64,000 nt of DNA from NCBI GenBank assembly GCA_036897445.1, contig JAYMTL010000005.1, positions 1-64,000 on the forward strand, written 5' to 3'. How positions within the stretch are numbered: the stretch's first letter is position 1; each line of letters opens with the position of its first letter. The notes under the pieces are model-generated. The model was not told where the DNA came from, searched no databases, and was given only the letters and a program-made list of their open reading frames with translations. Shown here in pieces: positions 25,401 to 39,300 of this stretch. Both the position numbers and the translations under genes were made by a program. Source of the DNA: Pelargonium tetragonum (taxonomy: Eukaryota > Streptophyta > Magnoliopsida > Geraniales > Geraniaceae).

Positions 25401-26025
25401 CTGCGATAAACAAGAGATTCTATATAATTGAAACTTTTCCTAGTTGATCCGCACTATTATAAACTAAGACTAAATGGCACTTATTTCAATATCAAATCAC
25501 TGACAACAAGTTATCCTTGCTATTATATATAGCCTACAGGAATGTACTTTTTTTCTTCCTTATACACAAAGGCTAGATTCTTTCTTAATGGCTAAAGGGT
25601 GAAAAAGACAAGAAATTAAAAACTTTCCTATTACAGAGGGTGGAGTAGCTTATAGAACAAAAATCCCTAGAATATTCTTTTTATTAAAATCCGTCAGTCT
25701 TTCTAGTGCGTTAAAACGTAAGTGGGCCTTCCTTGCGATTCTTTTTTGTTTCATTTCTACCATTCACTAGCAGCTTTTATTTAAAGAGTATTTCCTCTAA
25801 GATAAAAGTTAGATTAGCAAAAACAGGGAAACCTAAAACTTAAGTCCAAAAAAGAAGAGCCTACTGCGAATATGAGCTCCTTATATTATAATAAAAACTC
25901 AGAGCTTTGTGCCTCGTTAAACATAGCAATTCATCAAGGTTACTAGTACCTTAATACCCTGCTTAACCCAATTTATAGGTAAGACCCGAAGCACTCTCTT
26001 TATAATACTTTATAATCGCTGAGCC
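22445..26025. other. non-coding, mixed composition
   Basis: No gene is placed. The 22445-22640 part is A+G-rich on the - strand and may extend the LSU-like fragment. A 68-codon frame (22699-22905 +) is unrecognised. The 23060-23700 part looks more structured and less AT-monotonous than its surroundings, with a 15-base inverted match to 32394-32408, but fits no RNA family I could identify. Confidence 0.45.
23126..23140 (+). repeat. 15-bp inverted-orientation repeat, copy 1
   Basis: CAATTCCTATAGGAG is present here on the + strand and exactly on the - strand at 32408-32394. Both copies have a GG(G/A)(T/C) just upstream and AG...GCC downstream, so similarity extends a little beyond the exact core. 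The centre CCTATAGG is itself palindromic. Confidence 0.7.
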
Positions 26026-26029
26026 ATCC

Positions 26030-26265
26030 CAGTTACAGGGCCTATAGACGTTCCAAATTCCTTGAGCTTCTTATCAACTACCCTTACTTTGTAGATAATA
26101 CGTATCAAAGAGGTACCGCTTAAATCGGTCGGTATGAACCTTTGATTTTTATACTTTGCAGACGGATGCTTTACAAAAAACTTTGAATTGCAGAGGTCTA
26201 TTGGAGTTCTCTTTAAAAAGTGCTTATAGTTCTTATGAGTCGAAGTCCTCTAGGCAGGGCCTCTT
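26030..26265 (-). rRNA. LSU rRNA-like fragment, domain V (peptidyl transferase side)
   Basis: The - strand shows blocks of 23S rRNA from about 2490 to 2590 in order: GAGGACTTCGACTCAT (26250-26235, compare CTCGATGTCGGCTCAT), GCATCC-CTG-AAG (from 26169, compare GCATCCTGGGGCTGAAG), an AAAGGTT, ATTTAAGCGGTAC (26125-26113, compare ATTTAAAGTGGTAC), AGCT (26069), and TTTGGAACGTC (26058-26048, compare TTTAGAACGTC). These blocks bear the most conserved part of the ribosome. Between CTCAT and GCATCC there are 65 nt where bacteria have one, and about 40 extra nt separate GGTAC from AGCT. The segment happens to be free of stop codons for about 75 codons, but no protein family fits and the rRNA reading explains it better. 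Either a heavily inserted rRNA module or a decayed copy. Confidence 0.42.
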
Positions 26266-29200
26266 TGTTTTACCAATTGGACAAGAACTTTAAAAACTCG
26301 AATTTAGGAAACGTTCCGCGAAAAAGAGAAAATCCTCTCGGTAGATCCGTACTTAATTTGTTACCGCTTCTAGCTCTTGTGTGACAGGTTCTTTAAAGGA
26401 CCTTTTGACCTCATATTCTCTATTCAGCTCTAAATAACCGGTAAGCTCTGTGTTCATGGTAAGTACTACTTTAAAAGAAAAACAATAATACATAAATTTT
26501 AGGGTAGTTGGTAGTACTATGTTTTTCAATTCCTGATTATTCTAGGCATACTTTTATTCCGGGGTAGTAGCAATAACATATAAAATGAAAAAAGGAAATT
26601 AGTAAATAGGCTCACAAATTCAGGCTATGCCCGTAAAAACGCTGTAGTAGCCTATGTAATGTACCTAGATAAATCTTGCTAATTACGGATTAATTTTCTT
26701 ACTAATTAAGGGGGAATAACTCCAAGGGTTTATAGGAATTCCTGCTTTAGCCTCAAGTTTGTCTGAGATTGGTTAGAGGCTTCTCTTTAGGGCTACTAAT
26801 TAAGTACTCCCTTTAGGCTCCTGGAAAGTCAGTTCCAGTCCAGAGTGTTTCTCGTTTCAAAATAAGAATTTTAGACTTTTTGTTCCTCTTGGTAATAAGG
26901 TATATAGAGCTTCTTCAGCAGAATTGCAGAATTAAGGCTGCCTCAGTAGGTTAGCTTTAATAGTAAAGTTTTTCTTTTAGGCGTTCAGTAATCAACTTAT
27001 TATGACTAAATAGAAAGTAAAAGGAAAATTCTTATAATAAACACTTTATCCAAGTAACCTTTTTCGATAATACAAAAATACGGGAAACCTAAGTAAAGTA
27101 AAAAGGCATGAACAAAGGGTCTTGATATAGATATTTTTAAAGTCTTAAAGGCTCCTTTTTCTGAAGGGGGGTCTCCATCAAAAAGGTTTAAACAAGGGAT
27201 TTTAAGCTCTCCCTAACCCAATTTGGAGCTAATACAGCTTTACTAAATCTCATAATTAATCAGATGTCTGCTAAAGGAAATTCTAAGGGCTCTCAATTTA
27301 TAGCCAAACCTCGGAATATCCTGTTGTGAGTTCTGAGGCTCTACGAAACCCTCTGAGATTCCTTTTTCAGAAACTCGGCTAAGATAGGACCTTGTTAAGA
27401 CATATTTCATTTTTTATGGTTCACTAGTCTTGGTCTCAGTTACTTTCTTTTTTAAGTCAGGGACAGCTTTAGGAACCCCCCTATTACAGGAAAGATCTTT
27501 TTATGGAGTAGGTTTAGAATATATGCTTTACCTCTATACAAGGAATGTACTCTAATTAATAAGGTGTACGAGATTGACAGAGAAAATAACCCGTAGGTAT
27601 AAACTCTTGCCAGGCCTTCGCGGGAGAAACTTTGTGTCGGGAATAAAAAGGGGGTTGCAAACCTCTAAAAAAAGACTCAAGTTACTTTTGACTTTTAGAT
27701 GAGGCAAGAAGTCTTCTAAATAAACATAAAAAAGCTATAACCACAAATTCTTTACTTTTTCAACTTATTTCTTCTAAAAAGAAAAAGACTCATAACTAGA
27801 AAAATACCCTGCCTTAGAGTCTCTATCTTAACAAGTCCTTGTAGCTATACCCGCTTTGATAATACCTACCGCTAGAATGGGACTCCTCTTCTAACTAGAG
27901 AAACATTCCCGAGACTTAGTGTACCTAAAGTATTCCTCAATCTCGTTTGAAGGTAATAAAGAACAGTGGGGCTCTTACCTTAGAATAAGGGCATCCTATA
28001 AGGAAACCGGATTTTGTCGAGGAGTCTTAGTAGTATAAGGTTAGGTTTACAAGCTTGAAGTTTTTAGGACCCTTTTTTGTAATTTAATTTACTGGGTTTT
28101 TATTCGTAGTCATAAAGTGGGTAGTTATATGTCTGTACTATGAAAGTCAAAGTCAATTTCGAGAATACCCCTAATGATATTAGTATTATATAATAGAATC
28201 CTTGTAAACCCTGTAAGTCCCCCTGAATTGCACAGTACCCTATGAATAAAGGCTTGCCCGCTCATGAAAGTAAGTATAAAGGGAGATCTTAATTCCGAAT
28301 TCGCTTCTTTATTCATTTTCATTTTTTTTGTTATAAATTCGGTAATAAAATAAGGAAATCCCAACAAAAATAACAAAGGGTTGTTGACTCCTAAAATATT
28401 CGACCTACACAAACAAATCCTGCACGAGAAAACATGTATAATACTTAGCTTACGACTCTGGGGTTTCCAAATTCATAGGATAGGAGAAGTTAAATACTCC
28501 TTGGTTGCTAAGGAATAAAAAAAGTCTAATCGCATTAAAATAAGTAAAAGCTTCTAATTTACTCAATAAAAAGTCTTTTACTTATGTTATAACAAGATGC
28601 TTTACAGTTTCCGGAATTCTTTTAGTAAGAGTTAAATTCTTTTTACTGAGCCCGAAAAGGGATAGGATAAATATGCATATAATTTAATATTAAAATTACA
28701 GCAATATGAGAAAAATAGAAATACCATAGCAATAGCACAGGGTTTTTCTTGTTTATATATGAAGGGAGTACTTACTTACAAAAAGGTAAAAGTTTTTGTA
28801 AGAGCTTGGGGTTAATTATAAAGGGGGATCTTGTATCTTCAGAAATTTTGGAATACCTTACTTGTGAAGAGAAATCCCTCGGTTTTGCTACAGAGACTCG
28901 CTTAGTCGAGGGGATATATTATTAATTTTAAAAGAGAGCCCTGGTTGTAGCTTAAGCTTAATAAGTGAAAGTGCTACTAGATTTTTGGAATTCGAAGCGT
29001 AGCTTTTAGTTTTAAAAGATTGTACAAATACGAATACAAGTTACTTTACTTGCCAAGTCACTAACTTTGTTTTAGTTATTAGGGATAGAATTTCCTAATT
29101 GAGGTTCAATAAACTAAAAAAGTGAATCGGCTAGGTATTTGCTATAGCTAATATCTCTAACTTATGAACAGAGGGTAAGTATAATCCAGGAGTAGTAGTT

Positions 29201-29297
29201 GGGTTTCGTTGAATTAAAATTCAGTAAAATTCTACTAAATTCTCGTGCCTTGTATCCTTATTAAAGCTACCTATTATGAGTATGAGATCGCTATTCG

Positions 29298-29309
29298 TAT
29301 ATATATATT
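29298..29309. repeat. AT dinucleotide microsatellite
   Basis: Short TA/AT run in spacer DNA. Confidence 0.85.
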
Positions 29310-32300
29310 AGAAATTTAGACTCTTAACCTCTTTCATTTTAGTACCTTAGGTTTAGCTGTGTTCATTTGTCTACAGGGCCCTTTTTTAAAATGAGGAATT
29401 TTTCGATCCCATTAAATGTTAAATATACGGATCTTTATAGCATCCAAAATAGAGTTTAAATACCTCAGATCCGCAGCTATAACTATAACCAAAGCCTAGC
29501 CAACTTATTAAAAGCAAGCTTAAACTAAGAATACAGTTATTTTGAAGTAATAGGTACAAAATCTTAATACAAATTCTTAACTTCATTTAATATTCCAAGA
29601 CGCGTTATTCTAACAATACCTGGAGTGACTTTTTCTATTTTCCTTGCTCTAGAACTTAGTCTTTTACTAGGACTTCTGATTAGGGGTAGTTTTATTTCCA
29701 ATTCTATATTGGCATTGGCGCAAGGTTTCTCTATCATTTTTATTCTGAGGTATTCTTATTATACAAGGTATGGATCACAAGAAAAGGAATTTATGCAGTT
29801 GTAAGCGGGGCAGTATATAATAAATAAGACTAAAAATCCAAATTACCATTTCAGAACTCTTTTTACCTTTTTTAGCATACCTGGGATAACTAGGGGGAGC
29901 TCTTGACTTACAATATATTACACCACTGGTTTAAAAAATCTCAACTCTTTGCTCTAACTAAAGCAAATAAACTACCCCGGTCACCACTTGAGGAAATAAA
30001 ACTAAGGTAAGGTAAAAATTCGATAACTAAATTTCCTTTTTATAACAAGAGTTAAAAAACTAACCCAAAGTGGGCTTACTTTTTTAATACCTATGTACTT
30101 TCCGAAAACTACTCCCAAGTAGATCTATTATTATGTACTTCCATTAAATTACTTTAGTCCTATAGTGTCCAACCAAGGCTAGCGGAGTCAGGGACACTTA
30201 TTTTTTAACAAATTGACTTATTAGGATCCGTTTAAACTACTAAACTTATGGAATATTCTACTATTATCTATATATTATTACTATTAAGAGATTTAGTACC
30301 AGCAACTAATTACAATCACCTAAACTGCTTCTTAAAGCACCTTTGTACTGAACACGTAATGAAATCGAACTAAAATAAGTATAGTTACGCTTACTCTCTC
30401 TAGTTTAGTAGAGTTTTAAAGTACGCATAAGGTATCCCAGACAGAGAGCACATTGCTCTCACTCCAACATTTATTTATAGTTCCGTGTTAACTAGAGAAT
30501 GAATACCTTACTGGCTTATTATTAATCAGAAGAAACCTATTTTTAACTAGACTTAAAAGCAACCTCTTTCTTAAAAGGGGCCTTTCTCGCGGATTTTTAC
30601 AGTCTTGTCTTGTGCTTTATTTATTAAGGAGTTGCCTATAGGAAAAGTAAGGAAATATCTTCGTTTCGACAAAAGTGGGAGGAGGGGAATTTAGTATACT
30701 CTAGACGAAAAGAAATGCAAATTAAACAAATCACAGAGAAAACTTCTAATCCCAAAAGCCTTACTAATTTCTTTACTTGTTAGCTCCACAGCTCAACGCA
30801 GGGGAACTCCCACTTTGTTGCTTAGCTTTTGGAGTTTGAGCTTCGGTATCTAATCTTACTTAATTGTAATTCTGCAAGACTCTTTTATTAAATCTTCAAG
30901 GAGGAAAGGATTGGATTTCGATATCTTGTATCTGGATTCCTTAGGAATGCCTACTACTTACATATATATACCGGTGTTCTTCTTCCTTCATTTTCAAATT
31001 ATTCCATAAAAGTTTGCATTATAAAAGTATGAACGTGGTAGAGAGAAGTACTTTTATCTTTTATCCATGACATCTATTCTATAATTTGGGTTTCAGAATA
31101 GCTTCCTAGAGGAACTCTGGTATAGTTATAATAACGTTCAAGCAAATTTCTATTACTTACTAACTCTCCGTCCTGTTACCCAAAAAGGCAAATGCTTGCA
31201 GTGAATTAACAAACCTGGAGGTTTCCTTCAACCAGGGATTTCAAGTTTGTCATCAATCAAAAAGTAATAATAAAGTGACTTATCTAAGAAATTTAGCTCT
31301 CAGAGAGTAGTAGCAAAAGTTTTAGAGTCATTGCCTTTCCTGATAAGTTTAACCCCACTTCCCGGCAGATAAAGAAATTTATGTATTATTTACCGTCAGG
31401 GGTCCTTTGAAGTTAAGCCAAAATTTCTAGTTCAGTGAAGTAAAAAGTTTATAAAAAACGGAAGTGCTATTTTATAAAGAAAAAAGGGGGGGATTCCTGC
31501 TTTTTCTTACAATTAGGGCGGGTTTGCGTTTAGATGTAAAAGAGTATCCTTTAATGATTCGTCTAAAGAAAGAGATGTCAAAGTTTTATAAGATTATGAA
31601 GCTTTTGGGCCTTGCTACTTTTGTTTAACTTCTTAAAAACTTACTTGTTATTATAGTACTCTTAACTTAAGTTTATACTTATTATAAAGAAAAGAGATAG
31701 AAGACTGAGAGTTTGCAGAAGAATAAAAATCTTTTTGTCTATAAGGCGTGAATGTACTATCCAAAATACTATAAACGAGGGCCGTTCCCCCGGTACCCCC
31801 TGTGGTCGGGAGCAAGAACTTACCTATAATCTATAAAAGCGGAAAATTTGTAAAACTTCGGGCTAAAAGGGGAATCTTCTAATTAAAGCAGTTCCTAGAC
31901 TATATTGGATTTACTGATGTTATGTTTTAATAAAAAAAGTCTTTGTAGTTACTGCAGCCTTATCTTACAGTCTTGTGGATAGTAATTAGGATAATAGGTT
32001 GCTCATAAGTATACCCCTTTCCTTCTGGCCTTGCTAGCTAGTTTAGCTTCTTCTGTAGATTTGTTTTTATCTTTCTTATTTTATATTCTTGGTCTTAGCT
32101 ATTATAGTTATATTCTTCTTACGGTTCCTTGTATTAATACTAACTTTTTAACAGCGCAGAAATTTCACCAGATTTGACTAAGAATTCTACTAGAGGAACT
32201 TACCAACCCCACATAGAGAAGCAGTCCTTCTCTTAAAAAGGTAAAGACTTTTCAAGGGAATGCCTCAACTAAAGAACTCTTGAATTTTGGCTAATGCTTT

Positions 32301-32393
32301 TTCTCTCCGTTGAATAGGGTTTCTTTCCAATGTAAACGTATATAATTAAAAATTTTAAGAGACCTAGAATTTCAATAGACATTTAGGCTCTCT

Positions 32394-32408
32394 CTCCTAT
32401 AGGAATTG
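32394..32408 (-). repeat. 15-bp inverted-orientation repeat, copy 2
   Basis: The reverse complement is identical to 23126-23140. On its right flank GGTCC (32408-32412) and GGACC (32421-32425) form a perfect five-pair hairpin with an eight-base loop, TGTGAAAT. Confidence 0.7.
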
Positions 32409-33329
32409 GTCCTGTGAAATGGACCCTTCCTCCACTTTTCACCATATTATGCCTCATTTTGATGAAAAAATAAGAAACTTACGTATGCTTGTTGGCTTTT
32501 CTATTTCGTTGGTTTTTGACAGAATAAGAAAGAAGTTATCCCTTTCTTACTCAATTCTATAAGTTAATAGGTGAAAATCGGGTACTTGGTAAAGACCCCC
32601 TTGAAGAGATGAAACGTTACATCATGAGCAAAGGGAGGCTTTGTCCGTAGGTTCAAAACACCGATTATATAGAGTCTTTCCTTTGTAGAGTAAATGGGGG
32701 AACTGCCTATCTCTTCGGACTTCCCCATATTTTAGAAGGTAGAGCGCGAGCCCTTTTGAGCGGATGCTGTTGGTTAGAGTCGCTAGAGACCCTTTTCATT
32801 ACACACTCTATAGCGTAAGAAATCGATTTCCAGTTTATAAAGGTTCTATAAGGAGTCAAAGTCACTTATTAGCAGCACAATCTTTCCTTTTACTCATATT
32901 CTACGCGGCTTCTTTCTCAATAGCAATTAGACACTCCTATTGAAGAGAGATCAAAAATTGATATACTTTTTTTTTTGAAACTGTGTCTCAACTCTATCAA
33001 AAGAGGAATTCCTTGGAAGTTTCTTCGCTGGCTCCCTTTTTTAGTGAGGTATAGAATATCGAAGTAAAATAGCAAGCTTAGAAATTCACCTTTCTCAGTT
33101 CTCTTATAGGAACTTACCACTTCTAGAAATAGAAAGAAACTCCGCATACAAATTACAAAATTTAGTATAAGTTGGTTTACTTTGGAATTGGATCTCTCTT
33201 AAACCCTTTCCTGTTTCTAGTGCGTATAGATTCCCGAAAGAAGGCTTAATGGCTGGCTACCATTTCCTTTGTAGACGACGTACTTTGTTGATAGGCATGA
33301 ACTAGTTAAGTCTCTCTTATTGTACTAAA

Positions 33330-33385
33330 TAAGGATTTTATGAGGTTTGAGATAGCTCGCTAATGGCCGCAAAAGCTTGACCCTA
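33330..33385 (+). rRNA. possible LSU rRNA fragment (805-840)
   Basis: TTTGAGATAGCTCGC (33346-33360), followed by GGCCGCAAAAGCTT, resembles the 23S segment GGGAGATAGCTGGTTCTCCCCGAAAGCTAT. An AAGG about 16 bases upstream matches AAGGCCAATCAAACC in position. The exact core is only GAGATAGCT, so support is modest. If real, it continues the 735-775 piece found at 22.4 kb but on the other strand and 11 kb away. Confidence 0.22.
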
Positions 33386-33389
33386 CTAT

Positions 33390-36300
33390 GCTATGTAAAA
33401 CAAAACCTACTTGTATACCTTAAAAAGTTTCTAGACATATAGGGATTTCCTGAGTTTGGACTTTTTTCAAAAACAAAATGGCTAATAAGGCAACCCCGAA
33501 CTTTATTTATAAATAAAAGGATTCATAAGGGTTCCCTACAACTATTGAAAGTCTATTTCGTCGAGGGCAGAGCACTTTATAGGAATCTGAATTTACTAGA
33601 CTAAGAATTCCCAAGTTCTAATGACAAGACTTTAGGGGTTTCCCTTAAAAAGGGGTTAGCCTAAATCAAACAGTACTGAAATTTGTAAAAAAAGCCTATC
33701 TATATTTCTATGATATGCGCTCCTGTAACGGGTTAGACTAGCATTTCTTGGACCTTTCTTTTGGGGAATTTCTATCTTTTTCTTTATCGGTAACCCAGGG
33801 ACCTACTTCCGGTTGATGAGTAAACTACGCAAATCCGCGGGATACGAAAGAGAAAAACAAGCTTACAAGAGATTTAAAGGACAAAGTTTTAGTTTAGTAG
33901 GCATTACTATACGAGTTTTTGGCCTCCTTTTTTATGTTAACCAAGCGAGCGTAGCTCGAAAAGAAAGATTTATAAAATATTTGAGTTTAAAATAGGAGCA
34001 CCCTACATACTACAGGCCCCTTAGAATAAATAGCCAAAAAGCGAAGAACTTAAAAAGTATAGAATCCGTCCGTTAGGACTAAATCAATTCATAGGTACTG
34101 CGCGGGAAATTCTAGATATAGGAATCTAAAAAGGCATCCTAATTAATAGATAAGCAGAAATTGTAAAAAAAAAAATCACACTTCAGGGGTTGCAAAAAGC
34201 GTTATAACGCACTAAAATCGGTATACAAAGGGTTTTTTATAATTAATTCCTATCTTAACCGGGGTTGACTTTACTTAACCAGCAACAGTAGCTCAAGAAA
34301 GGCTTGGTTAGTTTAATGTATTTACTAAAGATTAAGACTTCAATTTAACTGGGGAACTGAATTCCCTTCGGCTTAGGGGGTACAATATAAAAGTTCTCTA
34401 AACAGAGTCATGTATTACTTCTTTTATCTTGCGTAAGTACTGTTAAAAATAGAGTGCAAATTCTGTCTTCTTCAAAGGCAGAGGTCTCAGTCTTATCTAA
34501 CAACTTTATAAGTCATAACTAGAAGTTGTATCAGAAATCCCGAAAGCAAGCTCAGGTGGTTCGTATATTAATGCCCCCGGGGGTACTGAGTTACTTAAAT
34601 ATACATATAAATAAAGCTCCTTAAAAAACCTGCCAGTTTTTAGAAGGTTTAAAATCACTTAACTTAGATCTTTTTTTTTTTCATTTAGTCCCAAATCCAC
34701 CTTGAATTCATCAGCACTTTTTCTAAACAATTCAAGCTATATTTAGCCTTCAATTTGCTTGGTCTTGATAAAACAAAAGGTGCAAATCCCGGGGATCACG
34801 TAGTATTTACTTAGCGTTTACTATACTACAAGTATTCGAAGTTGTTAGAATAAACCTTAAAAAGGAGGGCTTGGAATGAGTATTCCCAACCACCAAAAGG
34901 GTCTCCCGATTGGAAAATAGCTTTATCTGCCTACTCTTATTGAGAGGCAAAGTGAATTTCAACAGGAAATAGGTTCGAGCCTTGTATTCGTGGGATTTTG
35001 TATGTATAAGGAATTTCCTTTCTATTGCGATCTTGAACTACTCAGTATTTTCCTATATAGGGTTTCGTGTTGTTGAATTAGCCAATTAACAGGTATAAAA
35101 GCAGGCATTCATAAACAGATCCCGCGGGTTTAACCACTACCCCTGAAATCCCTTTATTTTATCTCTTAAGAAAAGAAAGTCTTATGGTTCATATACAAAT
35201 ATTTAAAAAGACAAACACTAAAAACAGGGGTCCTTGGGCCTCTAAACTAACAACTTAATTGTTTTAAAACCAATCAAAATCGGGCGTAATGCAAGAAAAA
35301 GTTTTCACTTGCTTGATTCTAAGAAGCTTTATATTCCATAAAGTACTCATATACTCCTATTGTCTACGAAAATAGTGGGTTTATTTTATTTCGGTCAGTA
35401 CGGATTTACGAGAACAAGGAAACCTACGGTATTAACAATACCAAGAATTCTTATACTATAACTAAACTTTAACATTATAAGGTATATAGGATAATGTACT
35501 CCGGCAATACCAGGTAAGACGGCTTAAGCAGTAACTTGAATATACTAATCTGAAATATAAAGGGAATCCTCAAAGTCGAAGGTTCTAATAATCGAGTACT
35601 CGATTTATGAAAACAATTTTTTTGTTAACTGTTAATTCAAGTAAAACCTATCTTTTGGTTTTTGGAATCCGCCCCACCCGTCTTATACTCCTCTTAAAGT
35701 TGTATAAAAGAAACCTTTTATCCTTCTGAGATAAGACGATAACTTGCCCTTTTTGTGCATTTTTGTACAGTATATTAGCAGTAGGGTTTCGGGAATGCCA
35801 CAATAAAACCTTGACCTAGTGAGTCTTAATATTAGCAACTGTTAAGTTGAACATAGGAGCTGTAAACTTGAACTCAATTTCGAAAGCTGTAAAGTAAAAT
35901 AGTAGAACATACGCCTAAATATTTCGTTTAGAAGGTGGGGCTCCTATACGGTGTATATATCCTTCTGAAAATTTTGAGAGCCATGTGCAGTAAGAAGGGC
36001 ACTTCCAAAAAAGTATAGAAGTCCAAATTTTTGTAAGTGAAAATCCAATTAAGTTAAATATGTCCCTATCCTATTACCCAACTTTTAATCAATAAAGTCA
36101 AGATAGGGTCTTTTTTTGTTACCTTACCGTATAACTAGGAAAGCCTTGCTACATATAAAACAAAGTTTAACAAGCAAATGAAGGGCTCTTTAAAGGCATA
36201 TCCAGGGCGCACAGCCACATAAAAGAAAGAGTTTGGACAAGCTTAGGATTGTGGGACATCTAATGACAAAAGTAAAGGGCAAGTCACAAATAACAAAGTT

Positions 36301-39300
36301 AGGTCAATACTCCGCCAAAAGCCTCTCCTATTCAAAAACCCCTGTTACGTAAGTAATACTAAATAAAAGGAAATTAAAGTACACAAAAAGCTCTAAAACC
36401 TAAAAAAGAAGCCTTGGGTAAAAAAGCAGTGGTCCCTGCTTAGTGGCTTTATACAGAAGAATTGAGGCTGGCTGGAGGTAGCACCCCAATAAAGTACTTA
36501 AGGACTTTAAACTCGAAATGAAACCCGAGAGGAATTTAAAACACCTACAATAAATATCTGATATAAAGGGAATTGACTCTCAAATATTAATACACCAAGA
36601 CAAGACTCAAGTAAGGGTAAAAATAGATTTGCAATTGTACTAGTCAGCTACTTTCTAAGAATAAAAGTGTTTTTTTGTTCTTAATAGAATGTAATCTATC
36701 TAATTATAAGCGGAAAGGCGCCTCCTAAATACAAGTATAAGCGCTTGGATACTCTCAAAAAGCTTAGTATAACACGAGGGGTAATTAGTAATATAGAGCA
36801 ACAAAAAGGGGTAACCCCAACCTTAACTTCTGCGATTTCTGAAAACCTGTTTTAAATTATTGAAATAAAAAGGGACCGAAATTTGACTTGAAATCTACGC
36901 TAAAAATTTTTATTGTTTGATACTTACAGTTTTAGACCCCCTACAAGACATAGCAAGTTCCTTTGCGGGAAAGTTGAACAAGAGTCTGAGTATTGCTTTC
37001 ATAGAGTACCCCCTCGAGCTTTAATTGGCACTAAAACAGCTCCTCCTCTATCTTACATCACAAAACTTCTACGGTACGGGTAAAATCCTTCTCGAAACAG
37101 TGTCTTTGATCTGGGTATTTCCTAACAAGAACCTAGTACTTGAACAACTTTACGAAGCCTTTTTGCACTAAAAACTTAGGAACCCTGACCTTAAAAAAGG
37201 ATTTCTGGACAAAGAGTGTAGCCCCATAACATCAAGTAAAAAGTCAATTTGTATATAATGCCCCGAACTAAACTCACTGGCTTTGATAAATAGTATATAA
37301 CTATAGTCTTTCTAAACCCCTCTAAAAACTCTAGACTAAGTATAAGGGGAATTCCTTTTTAAAATAAAAAGCATGCCTTAATACAGAGCTTTTTCCCTTG
37401 CTATAATATACTTGGCCTTCCTAAAACGAGAATCTCTAGACTCGTGAGGCTAAAACTAAGGGCGTTTACCTAAAGGATTTCCAATAAAGCGGGTGCCTTG
37501 TCTTAAATTACAGCTTCTAAATTAAGTAAAGAAACCTTGCTCCCTTTGTAGCTCGGAGATAACTTCCCTTTACTTATTAGATACCTTGTGTGTGCTATAT
37601 AGGACTGCTTTTGAAAACCCTAAAGATAACTAAACTCTTTTTGTAACCCGGTTAAGGAACGCCTAAAGAATAGCAATAAAAAGAAAGGAGTACCCCTAAA
37701 ATAAGTCTATTCTAACTATAAACTAAAGTGCTTTTTACATTAATAAAAAAGGAGGGGGCCCCAACAATGTTTAGCGGGTTATATCCTTATCTTGTTTGAC
37801 AAACTCATAACCAAAAGTATAATAAAGGGCTTTACCACTTCTACAACCCTGCCAGAAAATTGTATAATTATCAATGTTATCTTAGTATACCCTGTCCGCG
37901 AGGCTTAAATCTATAAGTTCCTTCCAACCATTCAGGTTTTCAGATCAAACTTTTGTTAAACTACCAGCCTCCTTTACTGCATTGAGTAAGAAAACTTTGT
38001 GTTATACCATTATAAGTCCCCGTGAATTTTGAGAGGTTCGCGAAGGGTTATAAAGAGCTCCCACATGTGTGCTAATAGCCCTCTAAGTTTAATTTGTTTT
38101 CTTTAGAAACTTTATTTTTGATTTTTCTACTCAAGAGCCCAAAGCCCTTGACTAAGAACCCCTTTTATGTTATGCTGGTTTTGACTTGTTACAAAAAAGG
38201 TTGATAAGACTAAAAATGTAAGTACTCCCTTAAAAAAAATTGAAAGGCTTTCGCGAATTCTAGTATTAAACGGAAATACCCGGTTTAACACCTTTCTTTT
38301 TGGTTTTTAATATCTACGCGTCTCATCAAAGAAATATCGCTTATAGATAGAAGAACACTGAGTCTAGGCCTCTTAACTTTAATAAGGAGTACTTTTATTT
38401 TATACGAGTCGAAAGGTATTTATATATAAATATCTTTTTATAATTTACTAGGAAGTAGTAAGCTTATTAAGATTCATGGCTGCTTCATTCTAAAGAGAGA
38501 GTTGGGGAGCCTTTCAAGAGAAAGATTTTCTTATTTATAGGGCAAGGAACCCTTTTGTATAACCCTAGCTCAAAAAGGAGGGCCTCTTGAAAGGGACAGT
38601 TTCCTTATTTTTTACAAGCTTACAATTTCAATTTAAAAACGAGTACTCATGCACGCTATACAAAGTTTTATCAGAGTCTTTATTAAGAGGAGACTGGCTG
38701 AGTAATAATTTGACAGATTTAAGGTTCGCGAGTGCTTTTGCCCACAAAGGGAAATCCCCTAAGTACGGCGCTATAGAATTTTATAATAAAGGCAACAAAA
38801 ATTGTGAGCTTTTATTCTATACTAATCTGCCCGCCCCGAGTATTCCTTATCTTTCTTTGAAACGGGTTAGAAAACAAGGGGCTCCTCCATCTATACCTAT
38901 ATTAGCTTTTTTTTAGATCAATCAAAGTGAAAATACTCTGGACTTAGTTATTAGGAATTCCAAAAAGCGGAAAAGCAGCACCCCTTTTTTAGGGAAACCC
39001 AGGGCCAGACAACAAAATGAATAAGAGATTCTCCGTCTAATTAATATAGCAAATAGTTATTTATTTTTATGTTGTAGAGAAATTCCTAATAGCAGGCATT
39101 TTTCATTATACTAGCAAGGGTTACTCAGAGTTAAAGCTCCTTGATCATGATCTTAGATCTATTATAAAAATCTTCCTTAAGGATCCCTATGCTTACGTTG
39201 TGTCCTTGCTTAATAAGGGTTCCATAGTATAAACAAATTTGGTAGAAAAAAGAGCCTCCGTTTATGCATTTATGTAAGCGACAGTTTCCTGGTCTATTAC

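Larger units (their letters stand above)
26270..33325. other. non-coding spacer
   Basis: About 7 kb with no gene recognised. It includes an AT run at 29298-29309, the 15-bp repeat copy at 32394-32408 and an adjacent perfect 5-bp hairpin, and frequent GC-centred near-palindromes. A segment at 31991 (GGATAATAGG) recalls an LSU motif but has no supporting context. Confidence 0.5.

Noticed and set aside
38587-38916. Longest standard ORF, 109 codons, + strand
   Set aside because: It has no recognisable family and no ribosome-binding or operon context. The length is about the chance maximum for this composition.
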